In this document: positions 6,758 through 14,327 of the stretch, in pieces
How the letters are laid out: every line of letters starts with the position of its first letter
Position numbering within the stretch: the stretch's first letter is position 1
Source: an uncultured Treponema sp.
GTDB taxonomy: Bacteria > Spirochaetota > Spirochaetia > Treponematales > Treponemataceae
Direction: 5' to 3'
DNA: 34,886 bases
Assembly: GCA_946537975.1 (NCBI GenBank)
Contig: CAMNGG010000299.1
Span: 1 to 34,886, forward strand
Notes under the pieces: model-generated
Database searches by the model: none
Told to the model about the DNA's origin: nothing
The model's input: only the letters and a program-made list of their open reading frames with translations
Made by a program: the position numbers and the translations under genes

Positions 6758-7900
6758 CTACTCCACAACCTCAGTAATCTTAACTCCGAAGCTCTCGTCC
6801 ATAACTAAGATTTCTCCATAGGCGATTACCTTATTGTCTTTGATGACTTTTGCAGGTTCATTCCACCATTCTCGCAGTTCAAGGATGCGGCCTTCGCCAA
6901 ACTTTTCTTCTGCTTCTGTACTGCAGCCACCGTAAATGATTTTTGTATTATAAAAAGTTTCTTCTTCTGGAGTTTCTACATTTTCTGTTACACGAACGCC
7001 CCTGTTATCATCAATTACAACTCCCTCGCCCAAGGCAACCTGCTTTCCATTTTTGTAAATATCTAATGGGTCTCCTGCCAGCTTATTTGATTCGAAAATC
7101 ATATTCTTTTTAATCTTGAAGTTTTCTTCCAGGCGGAAACGACCCACTTCGATAATTGTATCTGGTTCTGGATATGTAAGCGGAATAATAATCTCACCTT
7201 TTTTCTGGAAGAATTTTCTCTCAGAGAAAAATCCGTTTTCTCTGAGAGCTTTCACTAAATCGTCAGTAAGAAACAGATTCATTTGTTTCTCTACATTATT
7301 CAGGCTCACCTCGAACACAACAAGAAGGCCCATCTCTGAAAAAGAATTATGCTTAATTAAAAATTGTGGATTATCAACAAATTCCTGCTCGGTAATTTCA
7401 GGAAGTTCTTTGTCAGCCTTACTTGAAAATTCTCTGTATATAATTTCCTCAATAGGACTGTATATATCTCTCGTAAAGAGATTCTTTTCCAGACCATTTA
7501 AATCACGAGCCTTCTCAAGGTGTGCTCCCATAAAGCCATCAAAAAAGACTTCCCTGTCCAATTCAAAAATTCCTTCGCTATCCATCCACGAGAAATTCAT
7601 ACAAGGAGTTGGCATTGGAATGCTTCTGAGGAATTCTTCGCATGTAAGTTGATCAACACTCGCAACATGGAACTTTGGGAAGATTTCATACTTAGAGGCA
7701 AACAGTTTTGTAAGTTCCCGGGCAATAGTTTCTGAGACATTTGAGATTTCTCTAAGCTCTTCTTTTGAAAATCTGTCTGGTCGCTTAAAATCATAAATCT
7801 TAATTTTGCGAACCCTGTCTTTTGGCATTAGATTTACATCTCCAGACGCAATTGACTCTAAAAGTTTATCTATTTCCTTTTTACTTAATACTTCTCCCAT
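6758..7900 (-). CDS. FliM-like flagellar switch protein with an extra FliN-like (SpoA) domain
   Basis: 380 residues, longer than the ~330-350 usual for FliM. Residues 4-18 (VLSKKEIDKLLESIA) match the N-terminal CheY-P-binding peptide of FliM. Residues 36-97 carry the FliM core start (YDFKRPDRFSKEEL, then VASVDQLTCEEFLRSIP). A CheC-like middle domain runs to ~235. Two tandem SpoA domains follow: ~255-306 (GDPLDIYKNGKQVALGE, DDNRGVRVTE) and ~335-380 (NEPAKVIKDNKVIAYGE, DESFGVKITE). It is thus a FliM-FliN-like fusion. The GGxG loop that binds FliG in canonical FliM is replaced by DGFMGAH (121-127). There are no flagellar operon neighbours; it stands alone under a regulon promoter, so it is a specialised paralogue and not the main motor gene. 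Confidence 0.9.
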   Translation of the reverse strand: MGEVLSKKEIDKLLESIASGDVNLMPKDRVRKIKIYDFKRPDRFSKEELREISNVSETIARELTKLFASKYEIFPKFHVASVDQLTCEEFLRSIPMPTPCMNFSWMDSEGIFELDREVFFDGFMGAHLEKARDLNGLEKNLFTRDIYSPIEEIIYREFSSKADKELPEITEQEFVDNPQFLIKHNSFSEMGLLVVFEVSLNNVEKQMNLFLTDDLVKALRENGFFSERKFFQKKGEIIIPLTYPEPDTIIEVGRFRLEENFKIKKNMIFESNKLAGDPLDIYKNGKQVALGEGVVIDDNRGVRVTENVETPEEETFYNTKIIYGGCSTEAEEKFGEGRILELREWWNEPAKVIKDNKVIAYGEILVMDESFGVKITEVVE

Positions 7901-7938
7901 ACTGCTCCTCCTTCAAAATAGTCATCATTTCTATTCCC

Positions 7939-7970
7939 AAAATAGCAGTAGACTATATCATTTAGTGAGA
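7939..7970 (-). promoter_or_regulatory. Regulon promoter 4, for the FliM-like gene
   Basis: Palindrome at 7956-7970 reads TCTCACTAAATGATA toward the gene, then 11 bp, then an extended -10, TGC TATTTT, at 7939-7944. The start codon is 56 bp from the palindrome. Confidence 0.85.
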
Positions 7971-7975
7971 TGGTG

Positions 7976-8521
7976 TTATTTTTTTAGTTTTTCCGCATAC
8001 GCCTCACAATACATCTGCAAACACTCTAATGAACTATTTGTTCCGCGGATTAACTCAGAAGCAATCTCGAGTGCATGTTTGTACGGATTGTCCATTATCG
8101 TTTGGGTTGCTTTATCGGAATCTTTTGGCAACGGAGCAAATTCGAGATTGTATGCATGGGGATGATGGTGGCTAAACTTGCCATCACTTTCCAAAAATTC
8201 TATTCTTGTGCTTCCGGCATCTATCCAGTCCGAAAAATCCTTTGTTCGTTTATCATTTTCAAAAAAGTCCTCATCATCCTTGCAGCTGCAGAAAACACCA
8301 ATATTTTTTTCGTTTCCAATTTCATAAACAAGGTCGCCGCTTCTGAACGGAAAAGGAATCGTGACATAATCATTTTTGTATGATGGTTCTTCTTTCAATT
8401 CAAGATAACGGTAGAGAATATCCCGATCGCGTTCACTGAACTGCCAGTTGATTTTTGTAAGATATTCACGGACTGCTTTTGAAGGAAAAAGTCCGATAAT
8501 CTGTTCGTTTGTAAGTTCCAT
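7976..8521 (-). CDS. Hypothetical protein, 181 aa
   Basis: No recognised family. The N-terminus (MELTNEQIIGLFPSKAVREY) is helical, a beta-rich middle contains DYVTIPFPFRSGDLVYEI and a CSCKDDEDFFEND stretch, and HHHPHAY occurs near residues 118-124. The C-terminal ~45 residues look helical. No membrane segment or signal peptide. The start follows GGGAG. It lies 25 bp after the 8547 gene and probably closes a three-gene operon (HTH, 8547, this gene). It has no regulon palindrome, unlike the genes on either side of this block. Confidence 0.6.
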   Translation of the reverse strand: MELTNEQIIGLFPSKAVREYLTKINWQFSERDRDILYRYLELKEEPSYKNDYVTIPFPFRSGDLVYEIGNEKNIGVFCSCKDDEDFFENDKRTKDFSDWIDAGSTRIEFLESDGKFSHHHPHAYNLEFAPLPKDSDKATQTIMDNPYKHALEIASELIRGTNSSLECLQMYCEAYAEKLKK

Positions 8522-8546
8522 GATTTTTCTCCCTATACAACTTTCG

Positions 8547-8972
8547 TTATTTCAAAAAATCCTTTATCTGCACACCCCAGCCGATGTTATTGAGGTCCAT
8601 GCCCCAGCCAAGAGAGTCTTTTACTGTGAGAAAATTACCGAAGCATTTTCCCATACCGCCGGCTACACAGTTTTTGAGTTGAGTACAACATAAGATGTTG
8701 TTGTGATCGTAACACTGAACGGAAGTCTGGCCGCCGTAAAATCTGATTCGAACAGCACCGCGTTCAAGAACGGCCAGCACCAGATTGTCTCTCTGCACAC
8801 TTGGTTCCGGGCAGAAAGTTGAATCTGCTGCCAGACCGTTCTTTACGCATAATGCTTCTTTTTCTTCCTGACTAAAGCCGAGTAAACCCGGATGATTCAG
8901 AAAGAAGTTTACGTGAGTTGTTTTGACGTCGTAAAATATTCCGTCTTTATACCACATTGCGTCTGATGCCAT
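8547..8972 (-). CDS. Hypothetical protein, 141 aa, translationally coupled to an HTH gene
   Basis: I place the start at the ATG at 8972 (MASDAMWYKDGIFYDVK) because GGAGG lies eight bases before it; upstream in-frame ATGs at 8978 and 8990 are too close to or before that site. The gene then overlaps the end of the HTH gene by 26 bp, implying coupled translation. Seven cysteines, five of them between residues 84 and 110 (VQCYDHNNILCCTQLKNC, GKCFGN), are notable for a cytoplasmic protein. No known domain. An HTH gene overlapping a small partner recalls toxin-antitoxin or regulator-effector pairs, but nothing in the sequence proves that. Confidence 0.55.
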   Translation of the reverse strand: MASDAMWYKDGIFYDVKTTHVNFFLNHPGLLGFSQEEKEALCVKNGLAADSTFCPEPSVQRDNLVLAVLERGAVRIRFYGGQTSVQCYDHNNILCCTQLKNCVAGGMGKCFGNFLTVKDSLGWGMDLNNIGWGVQIKDFLK

Positions 8973-9237
8973 ATCCATAGCCTCCTGCATTTTCGTTTTC
9001 CATAAAAAACAATAGAGGATCAATGTCCAGGGCTTCCGCAAGAGCACAAATTCCCTGAAGGGAAAGATGTTCACCTGCTTTCAGACGATTTATAGTAGCA
9101 ATAGACAGATTTGTTATATTGCTGAGATATTCAGCGGTAAAACCTGTTCTTGCAATATAATATTTTACATTTGCCGAAACAACGTCCTGTACTCTGAATT
9201 CAAGGAATTCAGAATAAGTTACATTTCTCGCTTTCAT
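8947..9237 (-). CDS. XRE-family helix-turn-helix protein
   Basis: 96 residues. Residues ~25-76 form an XRE domain: VKYYIARTGFTAEYLSN, then LSIATINRLKAGEHLSL, then LCALAEAL-type helices ending in LDIDPLLFF. It probably regulates its own operon with the two genes that follow. The start is supported by GGAG seven bases upstream. The second copy of the 40-bp structured repeat (9251-9290) covers the leader, so expression may also be controlled at the RNA level. Confidence 0.85.
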   Translation of the reverse strand: MKARNVTYSEFLEFRVQDVVSANVKYYIARTGFTAEYLSNITNLSIATINRLKAGEHLSLQGICALAEALDIDPLLFFMENENAGGYGYGIRRNVV

Positions 9238-9250
9238 AAGATTCTCCTTT

Positions 9251-9290
9251 TAGCCGGTACAAAGCCCCGGCAAGTTGGAATAAATCCGGC
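9251..9290 (-). repeat. 40-bp 5'-UTR repeat, copy 2
   Basis: 38 of 40 bases match 6001-6040. On the minus strand the ends GCCGG and CCGGC pair perfectly (copy 1 has a G-U pair at the differing base). Upstream CAAAGC can also pair with GCTTTG, closing a longer stem around the same loop. It ends 13 bp before the HTH start codon and 21 bp after the stop of the HsdM-like gene. Confidence 0.7.
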
Positions 9291-9311
9291 TTCGCTTTGC
9301 AAGTTTAAGGC

Positions 9312-11036
9312 CTAGGATCCGTTAATGCTTGCTTCAATAAGTTCTTTCTTTTTCTGTGAAAGAGCTTCCAGCTGATTCTTGAGCTGTTCCTGCTCAAGTT
9401 CGAGTTCGCAATACTTTTTTACTAATTCCTGCTGTACAGCCAGTGGTGGAACTGGGATAAGAAGATTATTAAGGAACTCTGCGCTGATAGTCCTTAAGGC
9501 CGTACCAACACTAAACTCCTTAAAAATCGTTCTTGCACTTTCTGATTCCAATAGAAGCTTAAAGAATACCGGTAATATTAAACTTGTATTTGGACGGATT
9601 ACATACAAATTACTTGCGGGTAAAATCTTTTGCGCATCAAGATTTGATACAACCGCAACTTTTATATTGTCTGTAATTGCCAGTACCAGAAGAATGTCAT
9701 CATTCTTTAATATTAGAGAAAGATCCTTTTCGGAAATCTCGCTCATATGCTGCAGATTCTTGCAAATACGGTTTTCCTGAATGTCCTTAGATGAGAAGTA
9801 ATAAAAATCTGTATCCTCTTCTGTAAGCAGAGTATCGAGTACATTTGCTTTATACTGAACGCCGCGGTAAATCTTCTGTGTTACAAGGTGAGAAAGTTTC
9901 TTGTACTCAACAGATTCATCTGCGTAAGGCAGCTTTGCTTCCAGGAGGAAAGTATTTGGAAGAAGACAATATCCGTCTTTTCCAATCTTCTCAACTTTGA
10001 TATCTACAGCATTGTGATTTTTCTTTTTACTCATTTCGTAGATTGCATTTACATGCTCATCCATAAGGCAGCTTCCGCCATGACGTGATTTTCCGTGAAC
10101 TGAACTTGCATTTACGAATCTTACCTTGTCGTTGTTGTGACTCAAAATCAAAAGAGCAACAGGAACATTTGTATTTACCAGAACTGAATCCGGCAGAGTA
10201 ATTACTGCTTCGAGATATCTGTTCTTTACAAGATACTCGCGGAAGCTTGCAAGATTCTCTCTGAAAAGCAAGCCAGGTAAGATTGCAATAACAGCTTTTC
10301 CAGTCTCACTAAGCAAATCTAGAGCTTTAAGGATAAAGGCAACTTCGCCCTGTGTTGCAAAATCCTGTCCATTGATATTTTTTGACAAGACATAATCTTT
10401 GATATGCGGTGCTTCAATTCTCTGGTTGAATGAAGGGAAAGAAAAAAGTTTTTCAACAAACTTAAATTTTTCGAATGTGAAAACATCTTCATTCCAAACT
10501 TGAATATCCTGTTCGTTGATAGCAGCAAGAATGTTTGCAAAAACATAAACCGATTCATCAATTTCTATACCTGCTGCAGTTGTAACGCCGTAATTCTTCT
10601 TTGCATTGATAAGGAATGAGGAAATGCCAGAACCCAGATCAAGAAGTGTATCTGTTTTTTTAAGCTCAAGAAATTTTGCACTTAAATCATTCATCTGCTG
10701 AGGGAAATAAGTTGCATCGGTTCCGTCGTGGCTGTACAAAGTGCGGTTTTCAATTTTATGATTAATATATTCAATCATATCTTCCGGAGTAACTTTTTCA
10801 AAAGTTTCCAGAGTGCACTTCAAATAGCCCCTATTATTTTTTTCAAAGCAAGCTTTTATGAAAGATGGAGCTTTGCTTTGATCAAGGATTTCTGAAACGC
10901 TGAGGCTTACGCTAACAGAGGCTTTTTTTGCATAGTATGCAGTAAGTACTAAGAGTAAGTCAGAAACTTTGTCTCCAATGCGGAAATTAAACTTCTCTAA
11001 TGCCTTGTCTACAAAATGGTGTTTAGCGAATGACAT
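9312..11036 (-). CDS. HsdM-HsdS-like fusion with degenerate methyltransferase motifs
   Basis: 574 residues. Residues ~105-400 follow the N6-adenine methyltransferase (HsdM) fold: motif I LLDLGSGISSFLI at 131-143, acidic GIEID at 156-160, and the long helical and strand segments AVIAILPGLLF and VALLILSHNN. The catalytic NPP(Y/F) of motif IV is replaced by FSFPSF (198-203), so methylation is doubtful. The last ~170 residues resemble one HsdS half: a target-recognition-like region ending in LIPVPPLAVQQELV and a coiled coil. The real start is the ATG at 11036 behind GGAGG; a TTG frame opening at 11072 lies inside an operator. It may be a DNA-recognition protein. Promoter -10 TATAAT near 11084-11089, flanked by two WYL-type operators shared with the divergent regulator. 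Confidence 0.75.
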   Translation of the reverse strand: MSFAKHHFVDKALEKFNFRIGDKVSDLLLVLTAYYAKKASVSVSLSVSEILDQSKAPSFIKACFEKNNRGYLKCTLETFEKVTPEDMIEYINHKIENRTLYSHDGTDATYFPQQMNDLSAKFLELKKTDTLLDLGSGISSFLINAKKNYGVTTAAGIEIDESVYVFANILAAINEQDIQVWNEDVFTFEKFKFVEKLFSFPSFNQRIEAPHIKDYVLSKNINGQDFATQGEVAFILKALDLLSETGKAVIAILPGLLFRENLASFREYLVKNRYLEAVITLPDSVLVNTNVPVALLILSHNNDKVRFVNASSVHGKSRHGGSCLMDEHVNAIYEMSKKKNHNAVDIKVEKIGKDGYCLLPNTFLLEAKLPYADESVEYKKLSHLVTQKIYRGVQYKANVLDTLLTEEDTDFYYFSSKDIQENRICKNLQHMSEISEKDLSLILKNDDILLVLAITDNIKVAVVSNLDAQKILPASNLYVIRPNTSLILPVFFKLLLESESARTIFKEFSVGTALRTISAEFLNNLLIPVPPLAVQQELVKKYCELELEQEQLKNQLEALSQKKKELIEASINGS

Positions 11037-11054
11037 ATATCCTCCAAAGCTTTC

Positions 11055-11072
11055 TTGATAATCGTTTATCAA
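11055..11072. promoter_or_regulatory. Operator copy 1 of the WYL1 module
   Basis: TTGATAATCGTTTATCAA, an 18-bp near-perfect palindrome that matches the copy at 11125-11142 with one arm base changed. It lies 18 bp before the ATG of the HsdM-like gene, just downstream of its likely -10, a position that suits repression. Confidence 0.75.
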
Positions 11073-11124
11073 GTCTTCTTGATTATAATATACATCATAA
11101 AATCCTGTTTGTAAAGGAAATTTC

Positions 11125-11142
11125 TTGATAAACGTTTATCAA
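11125..11142. promoter_or_regulatory. Operator copy 2 of the WYL1 module
   Basis: TTGATAAACGTTTATCAA, a perfect 18-bp palindrome, 70 bp from copy 1. It lies upstream of both divergent genes. The half-site TGATA/TATCA is the same as in the large regulon but in the opposite (everted) order. Confidence 0.8.
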
Positions 11143-11191
11143 AATAACGAATTTCAGCAAATTTCTTTGAATTTCTCTGCAAATTCCGTGT

Positions 11192-11204
11192 TATAATATC
11201 TTTA
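11192..11204 (+). promoter_or_regulatory. -10 element giving a leaderless WYL1 transcript
   Basis: A perfect TATAAT at 11192-11197 is separated by six bases from the ATG at 11204, and there is no ribosome binding site. Transcription should start at or next to the A of the start codon. Confidence 0.65.
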
Positions 11205-12274
11205 TGTCAAAAGAAGATAAGGATGATAACACCAGACAGTCGGGAAAAGAGATTTTCCGCCTCTTTCAGCTGGATGCTTTGTTTCAGGAAGATAAATATT
11301 ATTCAATGGAAGACCTCACCAAACGTCTTGAGGTTTCAGTTGCAACCTTAAACCGCGATATCCGCCGCCTGCGTGATAACTATCATGCGCCTCTTGAATA
11401 CAGCCGTGAATACGATGGATACCACTACTCCAGCCATCTTTATAAGTTCCCTGCCATTTTTGTTACCGAAGAAGAAATGCCAGCTTATGGAATGGTAATG
11501 AAACTTTTTGAAATGTTTCAGGACACTCCACTTTATGCTCCTCTTTTGAATATCTGCGAAAGCTTTGAATCGCCTGTAAAATCAGAAATGATTGATGTGA
11601 ATCAGGTAAACTTCAAAAACTCTCATCTGCGCGAAAAGCAGTGGTTTGAAACCCGCATTGTAATGGCAAAGCGAGTTGTAGACAGCGTTGATGACACAGC
11701 CTGGGAAATCATTCTTTCTGCCCTTAAAGATAATTTTATGCTCGAGTTTGATTACGACTCGATTCACAATAATATGGCATCTTCTGGCCGCACTATTGAG
11801 CCATGGCAGTTGATTTATGATCGCGAGCAGTGGTATCTTACCGGCATGGTTAGTAAGTGGGACAATCCGAAAGAAAAAGTACGCAGAACATTTGTTGTTC
11901 CAAGAATGAAAAATCTCCGCCTGGTAAAAACTCATTTTTCTCTGCCATCTGAAGAAGAATGGATGCACGAAAAAAAGACTCTGGGAATTTTTGGTATTCA
12001 GACAAATGATGAAAAGAAACTCTGCGAATTCATTTTCCAGGGCTCGGCACTGTATTATTCAACTGCAGACTTCGGGGAAGACAAAACTGTAAAAGAATAC
12101 AAAGGAAAGCTTCCTCACAAAGACGGGGCCCTCCATGTAAGCTTTACAAGCAACCAGTGGCCCGGTATTCTCCGAGACTTTTTCCCATACGGTGAAGACA
12201 TCATTCCACTCGCCCCAGAAGAACTGGTAACCGAATGGAAGAAGAAAGTCCAGGCAATGACGAAGTATTTGTAA
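11204..12274 (+). CDS. WYL-domain transcriptional regulator (WYL1)
   Basis: 356 residues. An N-terminal winged HTH (residues ~18-60: IFRLFQLDALFQ, then MEDLTKRLEVSVATLNRDIR) is followed by the usual helical linker and a WYL domain (~160-250) with IEPWQLIYDREQWYLTG, which includes the W-Y-L signature, then a C-terminal extension (~260-356) common in this class. WYL domains bind nucleotide or nucleic-acid ligands and control phage-defence and DNA-damage loci. It probably binds the TTGATAAACGTTTATCAA sites between it and the divergent HsdM-like gene. The mRNA appears leaderless. It is convergent with the next gene (4-bp gap). Related to the WYL protein at 26277 in domain layout. Confidence 0.9.
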   Translation: MSKEDKDDNTRQSGKEIFRLFQLDALFQEDKYYSMEDLTKRLEVSVATLNRDIRRLRDNYHAPLEYSREYDGYHYSSHLYKFPAIFVTEEEMPAYGMVMKLFEMFQDTPLYAPLLNICESFESPVKSEMIDVNQVNFKNSHLREKQWFETRIVMAKRVVDSVDDTAWEIILSALKDNFMLEFDYDSIHNNMASSGRTIEPWQLIYDREQWYLTGMVSKWDNPKEKVRRTFVVPRMKNLRLVKTHFSLPSEEEWMHEKKTLGIFGIQTNDEKKLCEFIFQGSALYYSTADFGEDKTVKEYKGKLPHKDGALHVSFTSNQWPGILRDFFPYGEDIIPLAPEELVTEWKKKVQAMTKYL

Positions 12275-12278
12275 GTTA

Positions 12279-13148
12279 TTATTTTTCTTCCTCTTCCAGA
12301 AATTTATCTTCCTTTGAATCAAATTGGAAATATTTACATCTGCCTAATCCATACTCACTGCAACAAATCTCAAGCTCATATCGATTGGAACAAATACCCT
12401 TCTTCTCCGTTATATTCTGAAGTTGCAATACAATATCTGAATATGTATATACGAAACCTGTTTTTTGAACTAGAATTTCATTATCAATATTACCACCGAA
12501 TATATCCCTAATATTCTCATAACAGAAATAATCAGTAATGATGGAAATATCTAACTCCACTGCCAGCATTTTCAATTTCTTAATAATATTCATTATTCGA
12601 TTCTTTTGACTACCAAATTCTTTCTCAATTGGAATTGTATTCAAAGAATCAATGTAAATAACCCTTAAATCATACCGTTCAACAGATTCCCGAATAATAT
12701 TGCATAATTCATCAAAAGAGAATGAACATACTCTTGGAATAACAACATTTGAAGTAAAAATAGTTTCTATTGCTTTCTGAATATTTTTTACTTCCTGTTC
12801 ATTCATCATTCCTGTAACCATCTTAGAAACTGGAATCAACGTTTCTCGGTATAACATAGCCAAACCAAATTGCTGTTCATTCATAGTATAAGAAACAAAC
12901 CCAAAACGACTCTTATCTTTTGTTATAATATTGTGAAGTAATTGCATTACAAAACAATTTTTGTAATAACATAAATTCGAGCAAATAGTAATTAAGTTTC
13001 CTTTTTGAAATCCATGAGTAATCGCATCAATAGTTGGAAAACCAGACTTAACTCCGCTTATAGAATTAGAATCTTTATATCGTTTTTCAATATAATCAGC
13101 TAACTTCATCGCCAATTCTTGTGCTGTTACATCAGTATGATCACACAT
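12279..13148 (-). CDS. Degenerate DnaB/RecA-fold ATPase
   Basis: 289 residues. The layout is that of the DnaB helicase C-terminal domain: SGVKSGFPTIDAITHGFQKG at 31-50, a P-loop position ICSNLCYYKNCF (55-66), and a Walker-B-like VIYIDSLNTI (~180). The P-loop is damaged: GKS/T has become YKN, keeping only the lysine, so ATP hydrolysis is unlikely. The gene at 22994 is an intact relative; this one may pair with it as a pseudo-subunit (inference). Single-gene unit under regulon promoter 5, convergent with WYL1. Base composition is more AT-rich than that of WYL1. Confidence 0.75.
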   Translation of the reverse strand: MCDHTDVTAQELAMKLADYIEKRYKDSNSISGVKSGFPTIDAITHGFQKGNLITICSNLCYYKNCFVMQLLHNIITKDKSRFGFVSYTMNEQQFGLAMLYRETLIPVSKMVTGMMNEQEVKNIQKAIETIFTSNVVIPRVCSFSFDELCNIIRESVERYDLRVIYIDSLNTIPIEKEFGSQKNRIMNIIKKLKMLAVELDISIITDYFCYENIRDIFGGNIDNEILVQKTGFVYTYSDIVLQLQNITEKKGICSNRYELEICCSEYGLGRCKYFQFDSKEDKFLEEEEK

Positions 13149-13186
13149 ACAAAACCTCCTATAGTCTTTGAGTTTTGTATTTAGGG

Positions 13187-13218
13187 AGTTTAGCAGAGAA
13201 GTCTATCATTTAGTGAGA
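13187..13218 (-). promoter_or_regulatory. Regulon promoter 5, for the degenerate DnaB-like gene
   Basis: Palindrome at 13204-13218 reads TCTCACTAAATGATA toward the gene, then 11 bp, then an extended -10, TGC TAAACT, at 13187-13192. The palindrome lies just after the end of the upstream family A-like gene. Confidence 0.8.
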
Positions 13219-13219
13219 T

Positions 13220-13894
13220 TTAGCTAAGAAATTTATCTATCATTTCTAAACTATTTATTGATTCTTTAATGAGTTCGGGCGCTTTCACGTAATTATCATC
13301 TTTGATTTCTATTTCCACCTTAGCTCCGTTTTCTTTTTGTATTTTAAGGATGAAAGAGTTTTTTAGATTAAGTAACTGCCATTTATAACCTAATGGTTCT
13401 AACAGTTTTTTCGAATAAGCTTCAATTAGAGATTTTGCCATAGTATAAAGACGTATCTTTTTTTGATTTTCTAAACGCATTTGATTTAGAATATACAAGT
13501 CTATTATCAAATTATCTTTTATCTTTTCACAGACTTGAAAAATAGCTCTTATATCTTTTATATGTTCGTATCCTCCACATGCGTGATTAGAGTCGCAAAT
13601 GTAAAAAACTAATTCTGCCTCAGACAAATTAGTTTTCCCAGCAACACCAGAAATAACAATCATGATTTCCTCTTGAAGTGTAATTTCTATTTGCCAGCAA
13701 AGATCAGATTCTATTCTGACTTTTTCATATTGCTGTTTTAACTCTCTATATAGATAATCTTCAATACACTCAGGTGACACATCTCTCAATTCTTCATAGT
13801 CTTCTTCTTTTGCTCTTAAATTATAAATTTCCTCAAAATATTCATGAATCAGCTTATGCCAATAATTCCATGTAAAATGAAAATCTAACATCAT
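13220..13894 (-). CDS. Divergent family A-like protein
   Basis: 224 residues, not a known family. The C-terminal half has the family A layout, but weakly: a helix TMAKSLIEAYSKKLL in the place of the 'EIA.SSIKAL' helix, then hydrophobic strands and a final segment DDNYVKAPELIKESI in the place of 'IYHKDFIENPE'. The N-terminus (TWNYWHKLIHEYFEEIYN) resembles the 'EYW...' start of other members. The typical HK pair is missing. Last gene of a three-gene operon (15004 to 13220), one base after its neighbour. Membership is likely but not certain. Confidence 0.5.
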   Translation of the reverse strand: MMLDFHFTWNYWHKLIHEYFEEIYNLRAKEEDYEELRDVSPECIEDYLYRELKQQYEKVRIESDLCWQIEITLQEEIMIVISGVAGKTNLSEAELVFYICDSNHACGGYEHIKDIRAIFQVCEKIKDNLIIDLYILNQMRLENQKKIRLYTMAKSLIEAYSKKLLEPLGYKWQLLNLKNSFILKIQKENGAKVEIEIKDDNYVKAPELIKESINSLEMIDKFLS

Positions 13895-13895
13895 T

Positions 13896-14327
13896 TTATT
13901 TAGCCCTTCTCTCCTCTTTCATTTTCTTTACATCACTCTCCCACTCTTCTTTTCGTTTCTGCATTGTTTTGTAGAGAAGGGAGTTCTCGTCTGCGTAAGA
14001 TTTCGTGATGTAATCCTGAACGATTTTCAGAAGCTCGGCCGTCATATTGGTATCTTCCAATATAGTCTCCGCATTTTCGGTAAACCAGAATATTTCATAG
14101 TTATTGTCATCAATTGCATCGTTAGTATTCGTTTGAACTTTAATCCACTCTATCAGGCCAAGTTCAAAAAAGACGCCATAGGTTACATTAATAATATTAA
14201 CCGGCAGACCTGTTTCTGCTTTCAAGAGCCGAACAGGAGATCTTTCGGGAGGATAAACAAAACTTTTCTGCACATCCTGCCAGGTCATATTTTCAATTAT
14301 TTCAGGAAGGTTTTCTGGATTAATCAT
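13896..14327 (-). CDS. Hypothetical protein, 143 aa
   Basis: No recognised family. The N-terminal two-thirds looks like a small mixed alpha/beta domain (FVYPPERSPVRLLKAETG, GVFFELGLIEWIKVQ), perhaps a winged-helix-like fold. The C-terminal ~35 residues are a charged helix (LYKTMQKRKEEWESDVKKMK). It overlaps the stop of the upstream gene by 4 bp (ATGA) and is followed after one base by the family A-like gene, so the three are almost certainly one transcript. Confidence 0.6.
   Translation of the reverse strand: MINPENLPEIIENMTWQDVQKSFVYPPERSPVRLLKAETGLPVNIINVTYGVFFELGLIEWIKVQTNTNDAIDDNNYEIFWFTENAETILEDTNMTAELLKIVQDYITKSYADENSLLYKTMQKRKEEWESDVKKMKEERRAK

Noticed and set aside
6001-9290. The 40-bp repeats as integron attC sites
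   Set aside because: They sit between genes as attC would, but lack the paired RYYYAAC/GTTRRRY ends, the conserved part is the inner loop, and no integrase is in view.
11037-11072. TTG at 11072 as start of the HsdM-like gene
   Set aside because: It is within an operator palindrome; the ATG at 11036 has GGAGG at normal distance.
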